The position numbers and the translations under genes are program-made. Shown one piece after another: positions 1 through 12,400 of a stretch of 64,000 nt of DNA. Source of the DNA: Bacteroidales bacterium (GTDB taxonomy: Bacteria > Bacteroidota > Bacteroidia > Bacteroidales > WCHB1-69); NCBI GenBank assembly GCA_017551725.1, contig JAFZKY010000014.1:95561-159560 (forward strand), given 5' to 3'. The notes under the pieces were generated by a model. It had not been told where the DNA came from and searched no databases. It worked only from the letters and a program-made list of their open reading frames with translations. How positions within the stretch are numbered: the first letter of the stretch is position 1; each line of letters begins with the position of its first letter.

Positions 1-2677
1 GGCCTTGGCCGGCATAGAGAGCCGTGTTAACATCAAACTGCTCCCACGTAGAGGTTGCAGTAGGCGACATATTGGAACCCACCTGCACAAAGGTGCTGGG
101 GTCATTCGGGTCCGTCATCACACCCACCTGGATGTAGTAGTTGGCAGAAGTCTTGTAGGCCCAGAAACTCACCTCCAGATTGTTCATCTGCACGGCATCG
201 TCCAAGCGCGGCGACACCAAGATGGAATGATATGCACTGGTTCCGTAGAAATAGACAGAATAGGTGCCGGAATGGTGTTGTGAACTGGACGTGTACGGAT
301 AGTGCGTGGAGGTATAGTTGGAAAGGGTTGTCCAGCAATCCACCATGTTACCCGAACCGGAAGCCGTAGCGCTTTCGAAGTTTTCCAACAGCGGGATGTT
401 CTCCGAAGCGCAAGGCGTGTGCGCCTGCACCATGGTCCAAGAACTGGTATCACTACCGCCGCAATCCGAACGCAAGCGGATTTTGTAATCCGTGTTGGGG
501 CTCAAGTTGGTCAACGTATAGGGAGCCGTCACCGAACCTTCCGGTGTCCAGGTGGTGCCGTTGGTGCTGTATTCCATCTGCCAGGAACTCTCATTGTTGC
601 CGGCTACCCAGTCCACCGTAATGCTCGATTCCGTGACATCCGTAACGTAGGCGTTGGGAGCCACACATGTGATTGTGAGATCGCAAGGCCCACCGAACTT
701 CACATTGTTTCTACTTGTCGTACTGGAGGAGGAATAAGATGTAGCCGTTGTCGGGTCATACGGAGAATCATCTCTATAAACATAATAACTATTGCCATGC
801 GAACTGGTATGTGTATAGTAATAGTTGGAACAGTTATACGAGCCCGTTTTATCATACACAACCAAGATAAGGTTAGAACTCCCGTCATAGGCAAACGCAC
901 TGTCAAACGGGATGGTAAACCAGTTGCCTGCGGTAATGTTCACCGCACCATCAAAGACCTTTTGGGCAGTGGCATCCACATTTACAAAGCCTGTGAGGGA
1001 CGACTGCGTCGTGGGCATGAGGTACACAGCCAATGTTCTGGTTGAGGAAACAACCGTACTGCATTGTATAGAAATCGAATAGAGCATGTTCGCGCTGCCG
1101 ATTTCGCTGGCGGTGAACAGCTGTTCCGTCAAGCTGTAATTGTAACATGAAAAACTCGGCACATACGAAGAATTATCCGTCCCATTACCAATAGCAATAT
1201 CACCGCCGGCCAGACACCCGGTGGTGAATGTCTTGACAACAGTGTCGGCATCGCCCAACAGGCAGTTGGAGAACACCCGCACTTCGTAATGGGTCTGCGG
1301 CGTGAGGCCGGAAAGCATGTATTGTGTGGCGCTGACGGTAGCGGGAACCCAGTTGTTCATGTTCAGTTCCGAATATTCCACCGTATAGCTGTCGGCACCC
1401 ACCAAGGCGGAGTTCCAGGTCACCAAGGCGGAGTTGCCCCGGATTTGTGACACCGCCACACTGGAGGGCGGCGTGCAGAGCGGATCTGTGGTAAATGTCA
1501 CCGGAGACGTCCAATAGCTCCATTCTCCATTGCCGCAGCTGGCCCTTACATATATATCATATTGTGTGTCATCGTTGAGGTTATACACCGTATAAGGATA
1601 ACTGGTTGGATATTCAGAAGTTCCCGCTGTCACGGGGCTGCCGTGCGGCACGTACACCAGTTCCCACGAGGTTTCCGTTGCCCCGGGATACCAACTCACA
1701 GTCACCTGATCGGCCGTTACCGTACCCACCGTCAATTGTGTGGGTGTGGGACATGCCGCCAGCGTGGTAAACGTTCTCGGGGCCGACCACGTGCCACTCT
1801 CCGACGAACAGTGCGATTTTATGCTTGCCTTGTACGTGGTGGCGGAAGTGAGGCCCGTGAGAGCATAAAACGTATCGGTGAGGCCTGTGATGGTCGTGCT
1901 CGTAAGCGTGTCAAAGGTGCTGGCCTCCCCATACACCAAGTCAAAGCTCAACGCCGATTGGTTGTAGTTCATCCAATTCAAATCTGCAGAATATGGCCCG
2001 ATGTTGGCCACCATAGGAGTAAGGCTCGGACAATTCGACAGAATGTAAGAGATTTTCAAATTCGGCCTATTAGTACTGTTTGTTGAGGCTGCGGCCGTGC
2101 TTGTAGGATCACACGAAGCCAATGATGTACTGTAACGGCGAAGAGCGGCGTTGCCCGACTGCACCGTGTATTGGTACCCGCAATTCGGGTTGTTGGTGCT
2201 GTAGTCGGAATGGGCGCCCCGGAACGAAACACCCACCACAAGGTTGCTGACACCATCCCATATATAAGGTTGATCCAGCTGTATCTCAAACCAGCCTATG
2301 CCTGTGGTCACCCAGTCGCCCGAATCGACCAACGTCAGCGTGTTATACGGGACCCAATCCGTAGTCGAGGAGAAATAATCCGAACTGCGGGGACCCAAAT
2401 AGGTGCGCAGGTCCGACATCGTGGTCGCACCTGTGGCATTATAGAACCAGATGGAGGTGATAACGGCTCCGGCGGGAACCCCGGCGGCCGTAAACTCCGC
2501 CGCACGGTAAATCTGTTGGGCGTATGAATACGCTCCGCCGTAGCTCATGGGGGCACCTGTAGCTCCCCCTGTGCTAGTGGTTGAGGTCCCTGTTCCAAAT
2601 GTTGCCGTGAACTGCGCGTTTACCATTACCGGCAACAACATCATCACCGATAAAACAAAAAGTATAAGTTTTTTCAT
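1..2677 (-). CDS. Giant modular surface protein, N-terminal 892 residues (runs off the left edge)
   Basis: Translation of the minus strand from the ATG at 2677 stays open to base 1, so only the N-terminal part is visible. It starts with a Sec signal peptide (MKKLILFVLSVMMLLPVMVNA, cut near AQ). Then come a jelly-roll-like module ending near residue 215, three fibronectin III modules, a second jelly-roll-like module, another FN3, and the start of a cleaved-adhesin/MAM-like module (ENFES, CWTT, SVYFYG, VGVMTDPNDPSTFV). Module order and wording follow the 4399-residue paralogue at 3453-16652, but one MAM plus one FN3 are missing after the second FN3. A sorting domain would lie outside the window. 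By family it is probably an exported adhesin or surface-layer protein; the ligand is unknown. Confidence 0.85.
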   Translation of the reverse strand, partial: MKKLILFVLSVMMLLPVMVNAQFTATFGTGTSTTSTGGATGAPMSYGGAYSYAQQIYRAAEFTAAGVPAGAVITSIWFYNATGATTMSDLRTYLGPRSSDYFSSTTDWVPYNTLTLVDSGDWVTTGIGWFEIQLDQPYIWDGVSNLVVGVSFRGAHSDYSTNNPNCGYQYTVQSGNAALRRYSTSLASCDPTSTAAASTNSTNRPNLKISYILSNCPSLTPMVANIGPYSADLNWMNYNQSALSFDLVYGEASTFDTLTSTTITGLTDTFYALTGLTSATTYKASIKSHCSSESGTWSAPRTFTTLAACPTPTQLTVGTVTADQVTVSWYPGATETSWELVYVPHGSPVTAGTSEYPTSYPYTVYNLNDDTQYDIYVRASCGNGEWSYWTSPVTFTTDPLCTPPSSVAVSQIRGNSALVTWNSALVGADSYTVEYSELNMNNWVPATVSATQYMLSGLTPQTHYEVRVFSNCLLGDADTVVKTFTTGCLAGGDIAIGNGTDNSSYVPSFSCYNYSLTEQLFTASEIGSANMLYSISIQCSTVVSSTRTLAVYLMPTTQSSLTGFVNVDATAQKVFDGAVNITAGNWFTIPFDSAFAYDGSSNLILVVYDKTGSYNCSNYYYTHTSSHGNSYYVYRDDSPYDPTTATSYSSSSTTSRNNVKFGGPCDLTITCVAPNAYVTDVTESSITVDWVAGNNESSWQMEYSTNGTTWTPEGSVTAPYTLTNLSPNTDYKIRLRSDCGGSDTSSWTMVQAHTPCASENIPLLENFESATASGSGNMVDCWTTLSNYTSTHYPYTSSSQHHSGTYSVYFYGTSAYHSILVSPRLDDAVQMNNLEVSFWAYKTSANYYIQVGVMTDPNDPSTFVQVGSNMSPTATSTWEQFDVNTALYAGQG

Positions 2678-2731
2678 AAACGAGATATTTAAATTATTAA
2701 TTGAATTATTTCCAAAAATTAACCCGTTCTG

Positions 2732-2756
2732 GGTCAACATCTATATCATTGCCTAA
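2732..2756 (+). repeat. 25-base direct repeat, left copy
   Basis: The sequence starting GGTCAACATCTATATCATTG and ending CCTAA is repeated exactly at 3277-3301. The two copies bracket about 520 bases of hairpin-rich intergenic DNA between the giant genes. Confidence 0.85.
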
Positions 2757-2769
2757 AATAAAAATCTTG

Positions 2770-2777
2770 CAAAACTA
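2770..2777 (-). promoter_or_regulatory. -7 box of the left giant gene
   Basis: TAGTTTTG on the minus strand matches the Bacteroidetes -7 consensus TAnnTTTG, about 93 bases upstream of the start at 2677. The predicted leader would contain the left copy of the 25-base direct repeat (2732-2756). Confidence 0.45.
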
Positions 2778-2880
2778 TAAAAATATTTTCTTACAAAACG
2801 ACCATGTTAATAATGTTGGTTTTTTCTGGCCGAAAGGAAGGGGGGGCAATGAACAATTAACAATTAATGGCAACAATATA

Positions 2881-3010
2881 GAAGTTGACCTGTCGTAATT
2901 CTCATGGCATCAAAGGATGCCAATTATCATAGCTGAATGATTTGTTATTCACCTATGATTGAGCGGAAGTCAACAACTCCCAATTGTCCGCACACCCGTG
3001 CGGGCATTCC
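2881..3010. repeat. Cluster of intergenic hairpins
   Basis: This stretch has no gene. It contains a perfect GGCATC-AAAG-GATGCC hairpin (2905-2920), a 13-position inverted repeat (2926-2938 with 2947-2959, one C-C mismatch) and a GCAC/GTGC hairpin near 2991-3003. It sits just left of the MITE-like inverted repeat and inside the 25-base direct repeats, so it may belong to the same composite element. Confidence 0.5.
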
Positions 3011-3012
3011 AT

Positions 3013-3208
3013 AATTCCCCTTCTTTTAAGAAGGGGTGGCCGCAGGCCGGGGTAGTAATATCTTGAAACAATATACCTTAGACAAAAAAACAATCAAGAC
3101 AATCTTGATTTTAACTGTCGGAGGTTTTTCGAAAAACAATAAGGTATTATAATTCATATTAACTACCCCGCCCTTCGGGCACCCCTTCTGAAAATCAGAA
3201 GGGGAATT
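3013..3208. repeat. MITE-like inverted repeat element, about 196 bases
   Basis: The left arm (3013-3061) begins AATTCCCCTTCT and the right arm (3156-3208) ends AGAAGGGGAATT. The arms are imperfect inverted copies over about 50 bases. Each arm can also fold on itself (CCCCTTCT/AGAAGGGG, and GCC...GGC or GCCC...GGGC). A second inverted pair lies inside them (AATATACCTTA at 3070-3080 and TAAGGTATTAT at 3140-3150). There is no coding capacity and no clear target-site duplication. Possible identities are a non-autonomous transposon, a REP-like element, or a bidirectional terminator cluster. Confidence 0.65.
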
Positions 3209-3276
3209 GGCACCATGCGGCACCGAGGTGCCACGAACATTATAAACAATTGGAAAATGCCGCCATAATCTTCTTA

Positions 3277-3301
3277 GGTCAACATCTATATCATTGCCTA
3301 A
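3277..3301 (+). repeat. 25-base direct repeat, right copy
   Basis: Exact copy of 2732-2756. It lies about 150 bases downstream of the stop codon of the 4399-residue gene. From 3301 to 3390 the DNA is low-complexity (repeated TTGAACT-, AATAGTG- and TTCAAC-type units) with no gene. Confidence 0.85.
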
Positions 3302-3452
3302 TTAATAGTGAATAGTGGGTTTGAACTTTGAACCTTGACTTTGAACTTTCTTCGTTTCTTAGTTTCTTAACTATTCAACACTTCAACAAAAAAGGAGCCG
3401 ACACCTTCCGGCATCGACTCCTTTGACTTTTATGTTTGTATAAGGCGTATGG

Positions 3453-6400
3453 CTACTTCTTCACGAAGCTCTTCGTCACCACGCCCTTCTCGGTGCTGAT
3501 GCGCACGAAGTACATACCCGCAGACAGTTCTCTCACATCAAGCTCTGTCGTATTGGCATTCACTTCCACTGTCTTCAACAGCTTGCCATACACATCATAA
3601 ACCTGTACCCTGTTCACTGTCCACTGATCACTGATCACTGTAAACTGGCCATTGTTCGGGTTCGGGTAGAGGCTGATGGCCTGCTCGTAATCGTTGATGC
3701 CGACACCTAATGTGGTGAACGACACCATATTGGACACACCACTTTGGCCTTCGGCGCAGTTGGCGACCACATAAACCTGATAGCCCGTTTCCGGCTGCAG
3801 GCCAGTGAGGGTGTACGGGTGCTCATTGGCCATGGCCGTGGACCACTGGGCAGAAGCATTCTCCTTGTAGTTCACTGTCCACGAGGTGGCCGTGCCGTTC
3901 TCCGTCCAGTCAAGTACCACACTGGTGGTATTCACATCCGTATAGTTCAAGCCTGTCGGGTCGTTACACGGGTTTGATCCCTGGGTTTCGGTCTGGAATG
4001 TAACCGCACTGGTCCAGTCGGAAACATCGTTGTTGCCGCAGTTGGCGCGCACACGCACATCGTAGAACGTGCCGGCGGTCAGGCCCGTGAAGTTGTAGGT
4101 GCGTGCCGTCAGCGGGATGACATTACCCCAAGAGGTGGCATTATGCTGCTTGTACTGGAGATCCCAAGCCGTTTCCGTGCCACCGGCGTTCCACGTGGCC
4201 GTAGCCGTGGTCTGCGTGATGGTGTTGGCCGCCACGGCCAAGCCTGTAGGTGTCGCGCAAGTGGGCGGCGTGGGCGGCGTGCTACCGTTCAGGTCAAGCA
4301 CAAGATTGTCCATATACGTGTAACAAGAAGTCGATGAACTACCATTCTTGAAAGCAATGTAATGGCCTGTGCCCGTGTAGTTGGCGAAGCTCACCTCACG
4401 GCTCACCCAGTTGGTGATGGTAGCGTCAAACGGCACCGTGGCCACCTCCACATACGTGCTGGCATCCAACGGGTTCGTCATCACACCCACCGACAACGGC
4501 GTGGTGTACGAAGAGGTGCCCTTGAGCATAAAATTCACTTTCAAAGTGTTGACAGGAATCGTGGAGGACACCTCCGGCATGATAGCGATGTTATACGTAC
4601 CGGAGGTGGCGAAAAAGTACAGACTGGCCACAGAACCGCCATAAGAACTGGCATTACAATACGGACGATCTCCACCCGTATAGGTGTTGATCTTGCTCCA
4701 GCAGTTCGGGTAAGCAGTCGTTCCCGTACCATAACTGTCGAAATTCTCGGTATAAGGCACTTGTGTGATAGCATCGCACTGGGTGGCGCCCGCCGCCTTT
4801 TGACTCCAGTTGCTCACATCACCACCACCGCAGTCGGACTGTACGTAGAAGTCATACATGGTGCTGGCACTCAAACCCGTGACAGTGAACGGATTTGTGC
4901 TGGCCTGCACGGTCGTGCCTGTTCCCTGCATATATCCGGCAGGGCCGTACTCCACATTCCAGTTGGTGGCCGAACCGTTCTCCGTCCAACTCAGCGTCAC
5001 GGAAGTCTGCGTGCTGCCGGTCACTGCCACATTGCTGGGCTTCGGACAAGTCGGGATAAGTTCCACCCGGATATTGTCCACATAACCGTAGTTCATACCC
5101 GAAGTCGTTTGGGCGGCCCTAATGCCAATGTAGTTACCACTGCCCGTATATTGGCTGAACGGCACCTCATAATTAGCGTAGGTGGTCACCTGCGAGGTAA
5201 TCGTGGTCAACGGAACAAACGTTGTCATATCCATTGGATTGGTAAGAATACCCACCTCCAAATTGAACGGATAGCTTGTACTGAGAGCTCTCGCGTCAAG
5301 CGACAACTGAAGGGTGTTCATAGGATACAATGTCGCGTCAATCGGCGGAAGGATGGCCATCTGGCTACCGTATGTACCAGAACCCGCGTAGAAACGCAGG
5401 GAATTCAAGCCGGAATTGGCATAACTGCTACTGTTATAGACAATCGGATACCCCAAATAACCTGAATAGGTACTGGTGTTGATATTATACCAGCAAGAGG
5501 GCAGGTTTGAAATGTTCACCGAGGTGGTTGTAGCTCCCTGAACGTTGTCGAAATTCTCGACAAACGGCAGCTGAGTAAGCATATTACATGGTGTTACACA
5601 GGTAACCTTCGTGGTCCAATAGCTCGTGTCGCCTCCCATACAATCGGCCTGTACGTAGAAGTCATACGATGTATTGGCATTCAAACCGGTGATGGTGGTG
5701 GACGGTGTGTTCTGCACTTGTATCGTCGTACCTGAGCCTAATGCAAAGCCGGCCGGACCATACTGCACATTCCAATTATAGGCGGAACCCATCTCCGTCC
5801 AACTCAACGAAGCCGAGTTCGTTGTTACATTGGTCACCGTCAAATCATGCGGTTTCGGACAAGAAGGGATGAGATCCACCATAATGTTATCCACATAGCC
5901 GGCATTATAGCTTGAAGCCGGTCTCGGGGCCATCAGGGCAATATAGGTACCCGTTCCCGTATAATTGTTGAACGGCACATCATAGTTGGCGTATATATTT
6001 GATGTCGTCACAATGGTGTCCACTGGCACAAAGGTAGCCTTGTTTCTCGGATCGGTCATCACACCCACCACCAATGTGAAAGTGTAAGAGCCCTGATTCC
6101 GGGCATCAAATGAGAGTTGGAGCGTATTCATGGCATTGGCGTTGACATCCACTTGCGGCAGGACCAATATCTGGTCATCGTACGTTCCTGCTGTGGTGTA
6201 TGTATAGAAACGTATGGAATTAGGCGTGGATGCCGCATACGTGGTACCATTGTAGTTAATCGGGTATCCCGCATAGCTCGTGGAGGTTCCATTATTGAGA
6301 TAGCCCCAACATAAAGGAAGATTGTTCACGGCACCTGATGTGGATCCCGTGTAGGAATCAAAGTTCTCGGAGAACGGCAATTGTGCAATCGGGACACATT

Positions 6401-9400
6401 CCGTCGCGAACTCCGCTGTCACCCAGGTGCTCGTGTCGCTGCCGCCACACTCGGAGCGCATCCGAACCGTATATGGCATGCCTGGAGTGAGTCCCGTCAA
6501 GGTGACAGGGCTGCTGGACTGCGTGCCGACCGAGGTCCACGTTGCATCGCCTTCGGCCTGATACTGCAAACTCCAAAGGCTCTCCGTATTACCCGGCGCC
6601 CAGTTAACTGTGGCCGTCGTGGTCGTGACATCAGTCACATACACATTCGGCGCAACGCAAGTGGCATTGTTGTTGCATCCACCACCAAACCTCACATTGC
6701 TACGGTTACCAGAGGTATAACTGCTGCTGGTGGACACCAACGTGGGGTTGCTTGGGTCGGGATTATTAGAATCACTATAATAATACAATGAGCGGTAACT
6801 TGGACTCGTGGAATGTACTTTGAACACGTATGCAGAACCACTATAACCATCCGAGTTGTCATCTATTGCCAACACCAAGTTGGAGGTGCCATTGTACTGG
6901 AACGGCGTGGTGAATGTGAACGTATTCCAGCCTTGCACACAGTCTAACGGTCCTCTATATACTTGTGTCAGGTTCGAAAGCGCAATATAGTCTGACGTGC
7001 TCGTGAACGTGGACTTGGTTGTATGACCCAGATAGATGACTACTTCCGGTTTTTTAGATGATAACGAATAGTCATATTCGAAGGAGACACTTGTAAGAGT
7101 AGCCGGACCGTTCATTTCAGATGCCAGATAAATCTGTTGAGAGTAGGTGAAATTGTAATAATTGTTGACAGGCAGATAATAGCTTGTTGATGTACCATTT
7201 CCAATATTAATAACCTGAGGTACCAGACATGGTGCTGTGGTAAATTGAGCCGTAACCCAATTGTTGCTTGAACTTCCGTCACTGCAATTCGCCTTCACCC
7301 GCACATCGTAGTTTGTGTTCAGGGTCAAACCGCTCAACATATACGGCGAGGAAGCCACACTGCTGGAAGCTGTAGTCCAAGTACTTGCACTATGAGCCTT
7401 ATAATCCACCTGATAGGAAACAGGTGTGCCGAAAAGACCATCTTCCCAAGACAACAAGGCGGATGTGGCCACTATCTGGCTCACCGTCAAGTCGTGTACC
7501 GGCGAACAAGTCGGACTTTCATCCACCAAAATGTTATCCACATAGCCGTAGTTGGAGCCGGAAGAGAGTTTCGGAGCCTTTATGGCAATGAAATTGCCGG
7601 TTCCCGTGTATTGAGCGAACGAAATCTCCTGGGAGGCATACGTGGTTGATGTCATGTAAACGGTCTGAACCGGCACAAAGGTGCTTATATCCGACGGGTT
7701 TGTCATAACACCCACCACCAACTCGAAAGTGTTATCGGCATTGAGTGCCCGGGCGTCAAAGGACATCATCAGACCGTTTATCGGGTAAAGCGTGGCATCA
7801 ATCGGAGGCAGGACGGCCACCTGGTCGCCGTAGGTTCCAGCTGCACTCAATGTATAGAAGCGCAGGGCATTGGTACCCGAAGCCGCATACGACGAATTGT
7901 TGTATATAATCGGATAGCCGGAATAGGTCGTCGAGGTGCCGTTGTTGAAGTTAGCCCAGCAAGATGGCAGATTGTTCACACTGACCGAGGTGGACGTGGC
8001 ACCCGCATACGTATCGAAGTTCTCGGAGAACGGGAGGGTTGTGAGCGCCTGGCACGGCGTTGTGAAGTCAGTCGTGATCCACTCGCTGTTGCCAAGCCCG
8101 TTGGAGCAGACCGTGCGCAGATAAGCTCTATACTGGGTGTTCACCGTCAAAGAGGTCAACGATTGGGTGTTGTTGGTGACCGTCTGCGCCTGCGAATAGT
8201 TCGGCGTCTGGTTAGCCGGACTTACCAGCAGCTGCCAGGTACCTTCCGTCAAACTATCCGTCCACGACAGATCCGCCGAAGTGGGTGTCAGATTGGAAGC
8301 TTGGAAATTGGTCGGCGAGGAACAGCTCGGGGCTATATCCAACACGATGTTGTCCACATAGCCATAGTTGTATCCGGAGGTAGGTCTCGGAGCCTTAATG
8401 GCGATGAAGTTGCCAGTACCCGTATATTGGTCAAGCAGCACGCCATAATGACCGTACGTGGTGGACTGTGTCTGAACAGTTTGCACCGGCACAAAGGTGC
8501 TTATATCCGACGGGTTCGTCATAACACCCACCACCAATTGGAAGGTATAGGAAGTGCTGTTTGCCCGGGCATCAAAGGAGAGTTTCAACGTGTTCAAGGG
8601 ATAAGTAGTGACATCAATCGGAGGCAGGATGGCCACCTGGTCGTCATACGTTCCGGATGTGATGTAGGTGTAGAAACGCAAGGCATTGGTACCTGAATTC
8701 GCATACGAAGAGCTGTTGTAAATAATCGGATAGCCGGAATAGCTCGTCGAGGTGCCGTGATTGTAATTAGCCCAGCAAGAAGGCAGATTGTTCACGGCAC
8801 CTGATGTGGATCCCGTGTAGGAATCAAAGTTCTCGGAGAACGGCAGCGTGGTGAGTGGCTGGCACGGAGTCTTGAAGGTGGTCGAAATCCATTCACTATA
8901 GCCCTGTCCACCGGAGCACACCGTGCGCAGGTAGGCCTTATACTGGATATTTTCATTCAAATAAGAAACCGAATAGGTGTTGTTTGTGACAGTCTGAGCC
9001 TGCGTATAGTCCGGATTCTGGCTGGCTGGAATCACCATCACCTGCCACGTGGTCTGCAAAGGAGCGTCCGTCCACGTAAGATCCACGGAGTTGGACGTCA
9101 AACTGGAAACCTGGAAATTGGTCGGCGAATAGCAGCTCGGCATCACATCAATCTTTATATTGTCCAGCCAGGTATAGTTGTAGGTAAAAGAGCCTGTCGG
9201 CAGAGGAGCACGGATAGCAATTCGGTTGCCTGGGCCGTTGTAACTGGAGAAGTCCACATGGTGCGTGCCGATAGTCGTGCTTGTAAACTTCACCGTGTCC
9301 ACCACCACAAACAGGTTCGTGCCTTCCAACACCCCTATCTCTACATAGTCCACATACGTGTTGGCGGTGGAATATTGACGGGCATCGAAATAGAGACGCA

Positions 9401-12400
9401 GCGTATTCATCGGATGTGCTGTCACATCTATCTCCGGCAAGATGGCAATCTGGTCGGCATAGCTTGATGAACTGTAGGAATAGAAATAGAGCGCATTGCC
9501 GTTTCCTCCAGGGGCGGCATACGTGGTGTTGTTGTAGATAGTCGGACAACCCATCGAAGCGGAACCGTAGTTGATATAGTCCCAGCAGGGAGGCAGCCTG
9601 TGGATGGAGGAGCTACCCGGAGTATAACTTTCGAAATTCTCCTCGTAGGGCAGCATGGTAATGGGCACACAGGCCGTACGGAACGTACCGGTCACCCACA
9701 CACTGTTCTCGCCGTTGTTGCAATGTCCTTGCACGAAAACTTCATACGGGGTATTGCCTGTGAGGTTCGAGAGTGAAATGGAAGGTGTGCCATATATAAC
9801 CTGCGGAGTCTCCAAACTGGGATCCAGGATGGTTCCGGCAGGGCCAATCACCACATTCCATTCCGTCTCGTCACCGCCAGGGGTCCAGACCACCTCCGCC
9901 GAAGTGGCTGTGATGCTGGATGCCACCGCATGAACATTCTCCACATGCAGACAGTTGGGGATATAATCGATTTGCACATCATCCAAATAGATTGTATTGG
10001 AAACCCTCGGAGAGCGGAAGGCCACATACCGGCCGTTGCCGGTGTAACCACTGGTGCGCACCTCGCCATCTTCGAAATCAAGGGTGGACGGGGCAAACGA
10101 ACCCAGTCCCGTGAAGGTGTTATAGTCGTTCGGGTCGGTCATGATACCCACTTCGATGAAGTACGGAGAAGTGGCTGTGGTCTTCTTTGCCTTGAAGCGA
10201 ATGAGCAGGCTGTCCATCACCGTGGAATCATCAAAGCGCGGACTGGCCAGATACGAATAATAGGCACTCGTGGAATAGAAATAGACAGAGTTGGGCATTG
10301 ACTCGCTGTAGGTGGCGTAAAGATACGGATAGGCCGTACTGTTGTTCGTGCCCCGTGTCCAGCAAGGCACCATGGCACCCGTGGCAGCGGCGGTGCTGTC
10401 GAAATTCTGGGAATAAGGCACCGTGAACGCATCACATTCCGTTTCACCCACCAACGTCCGCCAATCGCTGTAGTCACCGCTGCCGCAGTCGGAACGCAGA
10501 CGGATATTGTAAACGGTGTTGGCGGTCAGGTTGGAGAGTACCTGAGGAGAGGTAGCTCCTTGTATCTGTGTCCAGCTGGCATCGCTGGCCGCCTTGTATT
10601 CGAAATCCCAAGCACTTTCCGTGCTGCCCGGGCCCCACGTCACAGTGAGACTTTCATGGTCGCGGGCGGAGATGTAGGCGTTGGGCTTGAAACAGGTTGT
10701 CACAGTATCACAGGGAGAACCGAAGATGATATTGCCACGGTTGCTACTTGTGGTCTTGGAGGTCGATGCTCCTGTCGGGTTGCTCGGATCGGGATTGCCC
10801 GTATCACTATAATAATATATTGTACGAGTCGCACCCGCACTGTGAACGCGGAATGTGTAGGAACTCGAATTCTTGTTGTTGGAGTTGTCATCTATCGTGA
10901 TCACCAGATTGCTGGTGCCATTATAATGGAACGGCGTTGTGAGATTGAAGGTGTTCCATCCCTGACGGCAGTTCAGCGGTCCTGTATATACCAACTGCTG
11001 GTTTGTAATGGGCACGTAATTGGTTGTGGACGAGAAGGTACTCTGCGTGGTATTGCCCAAATAGATGCTCACATTATTCTTGGCAGTCATAGAGGTAGTG
11101 TAGGCATAATCAAAGGAGAGGCTGGTGATATCGCGTGCATCACCCATTTCAGAAGAGAGATAAATCTGCTGGGAGAAACTGTACTTATAATTATTGTTAA
11201 TAGGCAACGAATAGGTGGTTGATGTCCCATTGCCTACAGCAACATCTCCGCCGGCGTAGCAACCCGAGTTGAAGTAACCCGTCTGCATAACCGGATTCCC
11301 GGACGTACAGTTGCGGGAAACACGCACATTGTACATGGTCATCGGCGTAAGCCCCGTAAGCATCACATGGTTTCCGGCAACAATCTCCGTATTCCAGTTA
11401 ATGTTGTCGCTGGAATACTCCACGGTATAGTCGCCATCCCCATACTGGGAGTCCGTCCATGACACCAAAGCCGAAGCGCCATGAATCTGGGAGAACGACA
11501 AGTTCATGGGTGCGGAACACAGCGGAGCGGCATCCACCTTCACCTCATCCACGTACATATAGGTGGTAACAGAGGATTCCGGCGCATAGAAGGCAACATA
11601 TATCGGAGTGGAATAGGCCTCGGTAAGCGGTATGCTGAAGCTGTACCATGTAGTCAGAGTGGGGAACTCATCCGGGTAATGGGATCTCAGACAGGTGAAC
11701 GTAGTCGGGTCGTCCGGATCTGTCATGATACCCACATCGATGCGGGCGTATGATAGACCCGTGACCGGCATCAGATTATAGCTAATGGCCAGATCGCCGG
11801 CAGCGTAGTTGGACAGGTCAAGGGCCTGAGAGGCAGCGTACATGTAATTGGCCGCAGGCTTATAGAAATAGAGAGCTGCCGAACCTTGTGAATGTTGAGA
11901 GGTACTCACATTCGGGTACTGCGTGGTGGTCACATAATCGGTCTTTGCAGTCCAGCATATTGGCATAACGCCCGAACCGCTACCCACACCTTCGAAACTC
12001 TCATAATACGGCATTGTACTGGTGGGCAAGCACTTGGTATGGAACGTTACCGGCTCCGACCACTCACTCAAATCGTTGTTGTTGCAGTCGGCTTTCACAT
12101 ACACGTCATACACGGTGGCGTCCGACAAGCCCTGCACCGTATAAGGATACTGTGTCACATATTCCGGCGTGCCGCTCGACACCGACTGCCCGTGCGGTAC
12201 CACTACCACCTGCCAGCTGGTCTCGCCGTTGCGGGCCGTCCAGTCGATGGTGGCGCTGTTGGTCGTGGCAGTCGTCACTTCCACATCCAAAGGCCGCTTA
12301 CAAGTAGGGATAAGGCTCAACTTAATGTCATCCACGTATGCGTTATAGCTGCTGGTGAACTGCGTCTTGAAGGCGATATAGGAACCGGTGCCCGTATAGG

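Noticed and set aside
3013-3208. Insertion sequence with transposase
   Set aside because: No open frame of useful length lies inside or next to the inverted arms; only a non-autonomous element is supportable.
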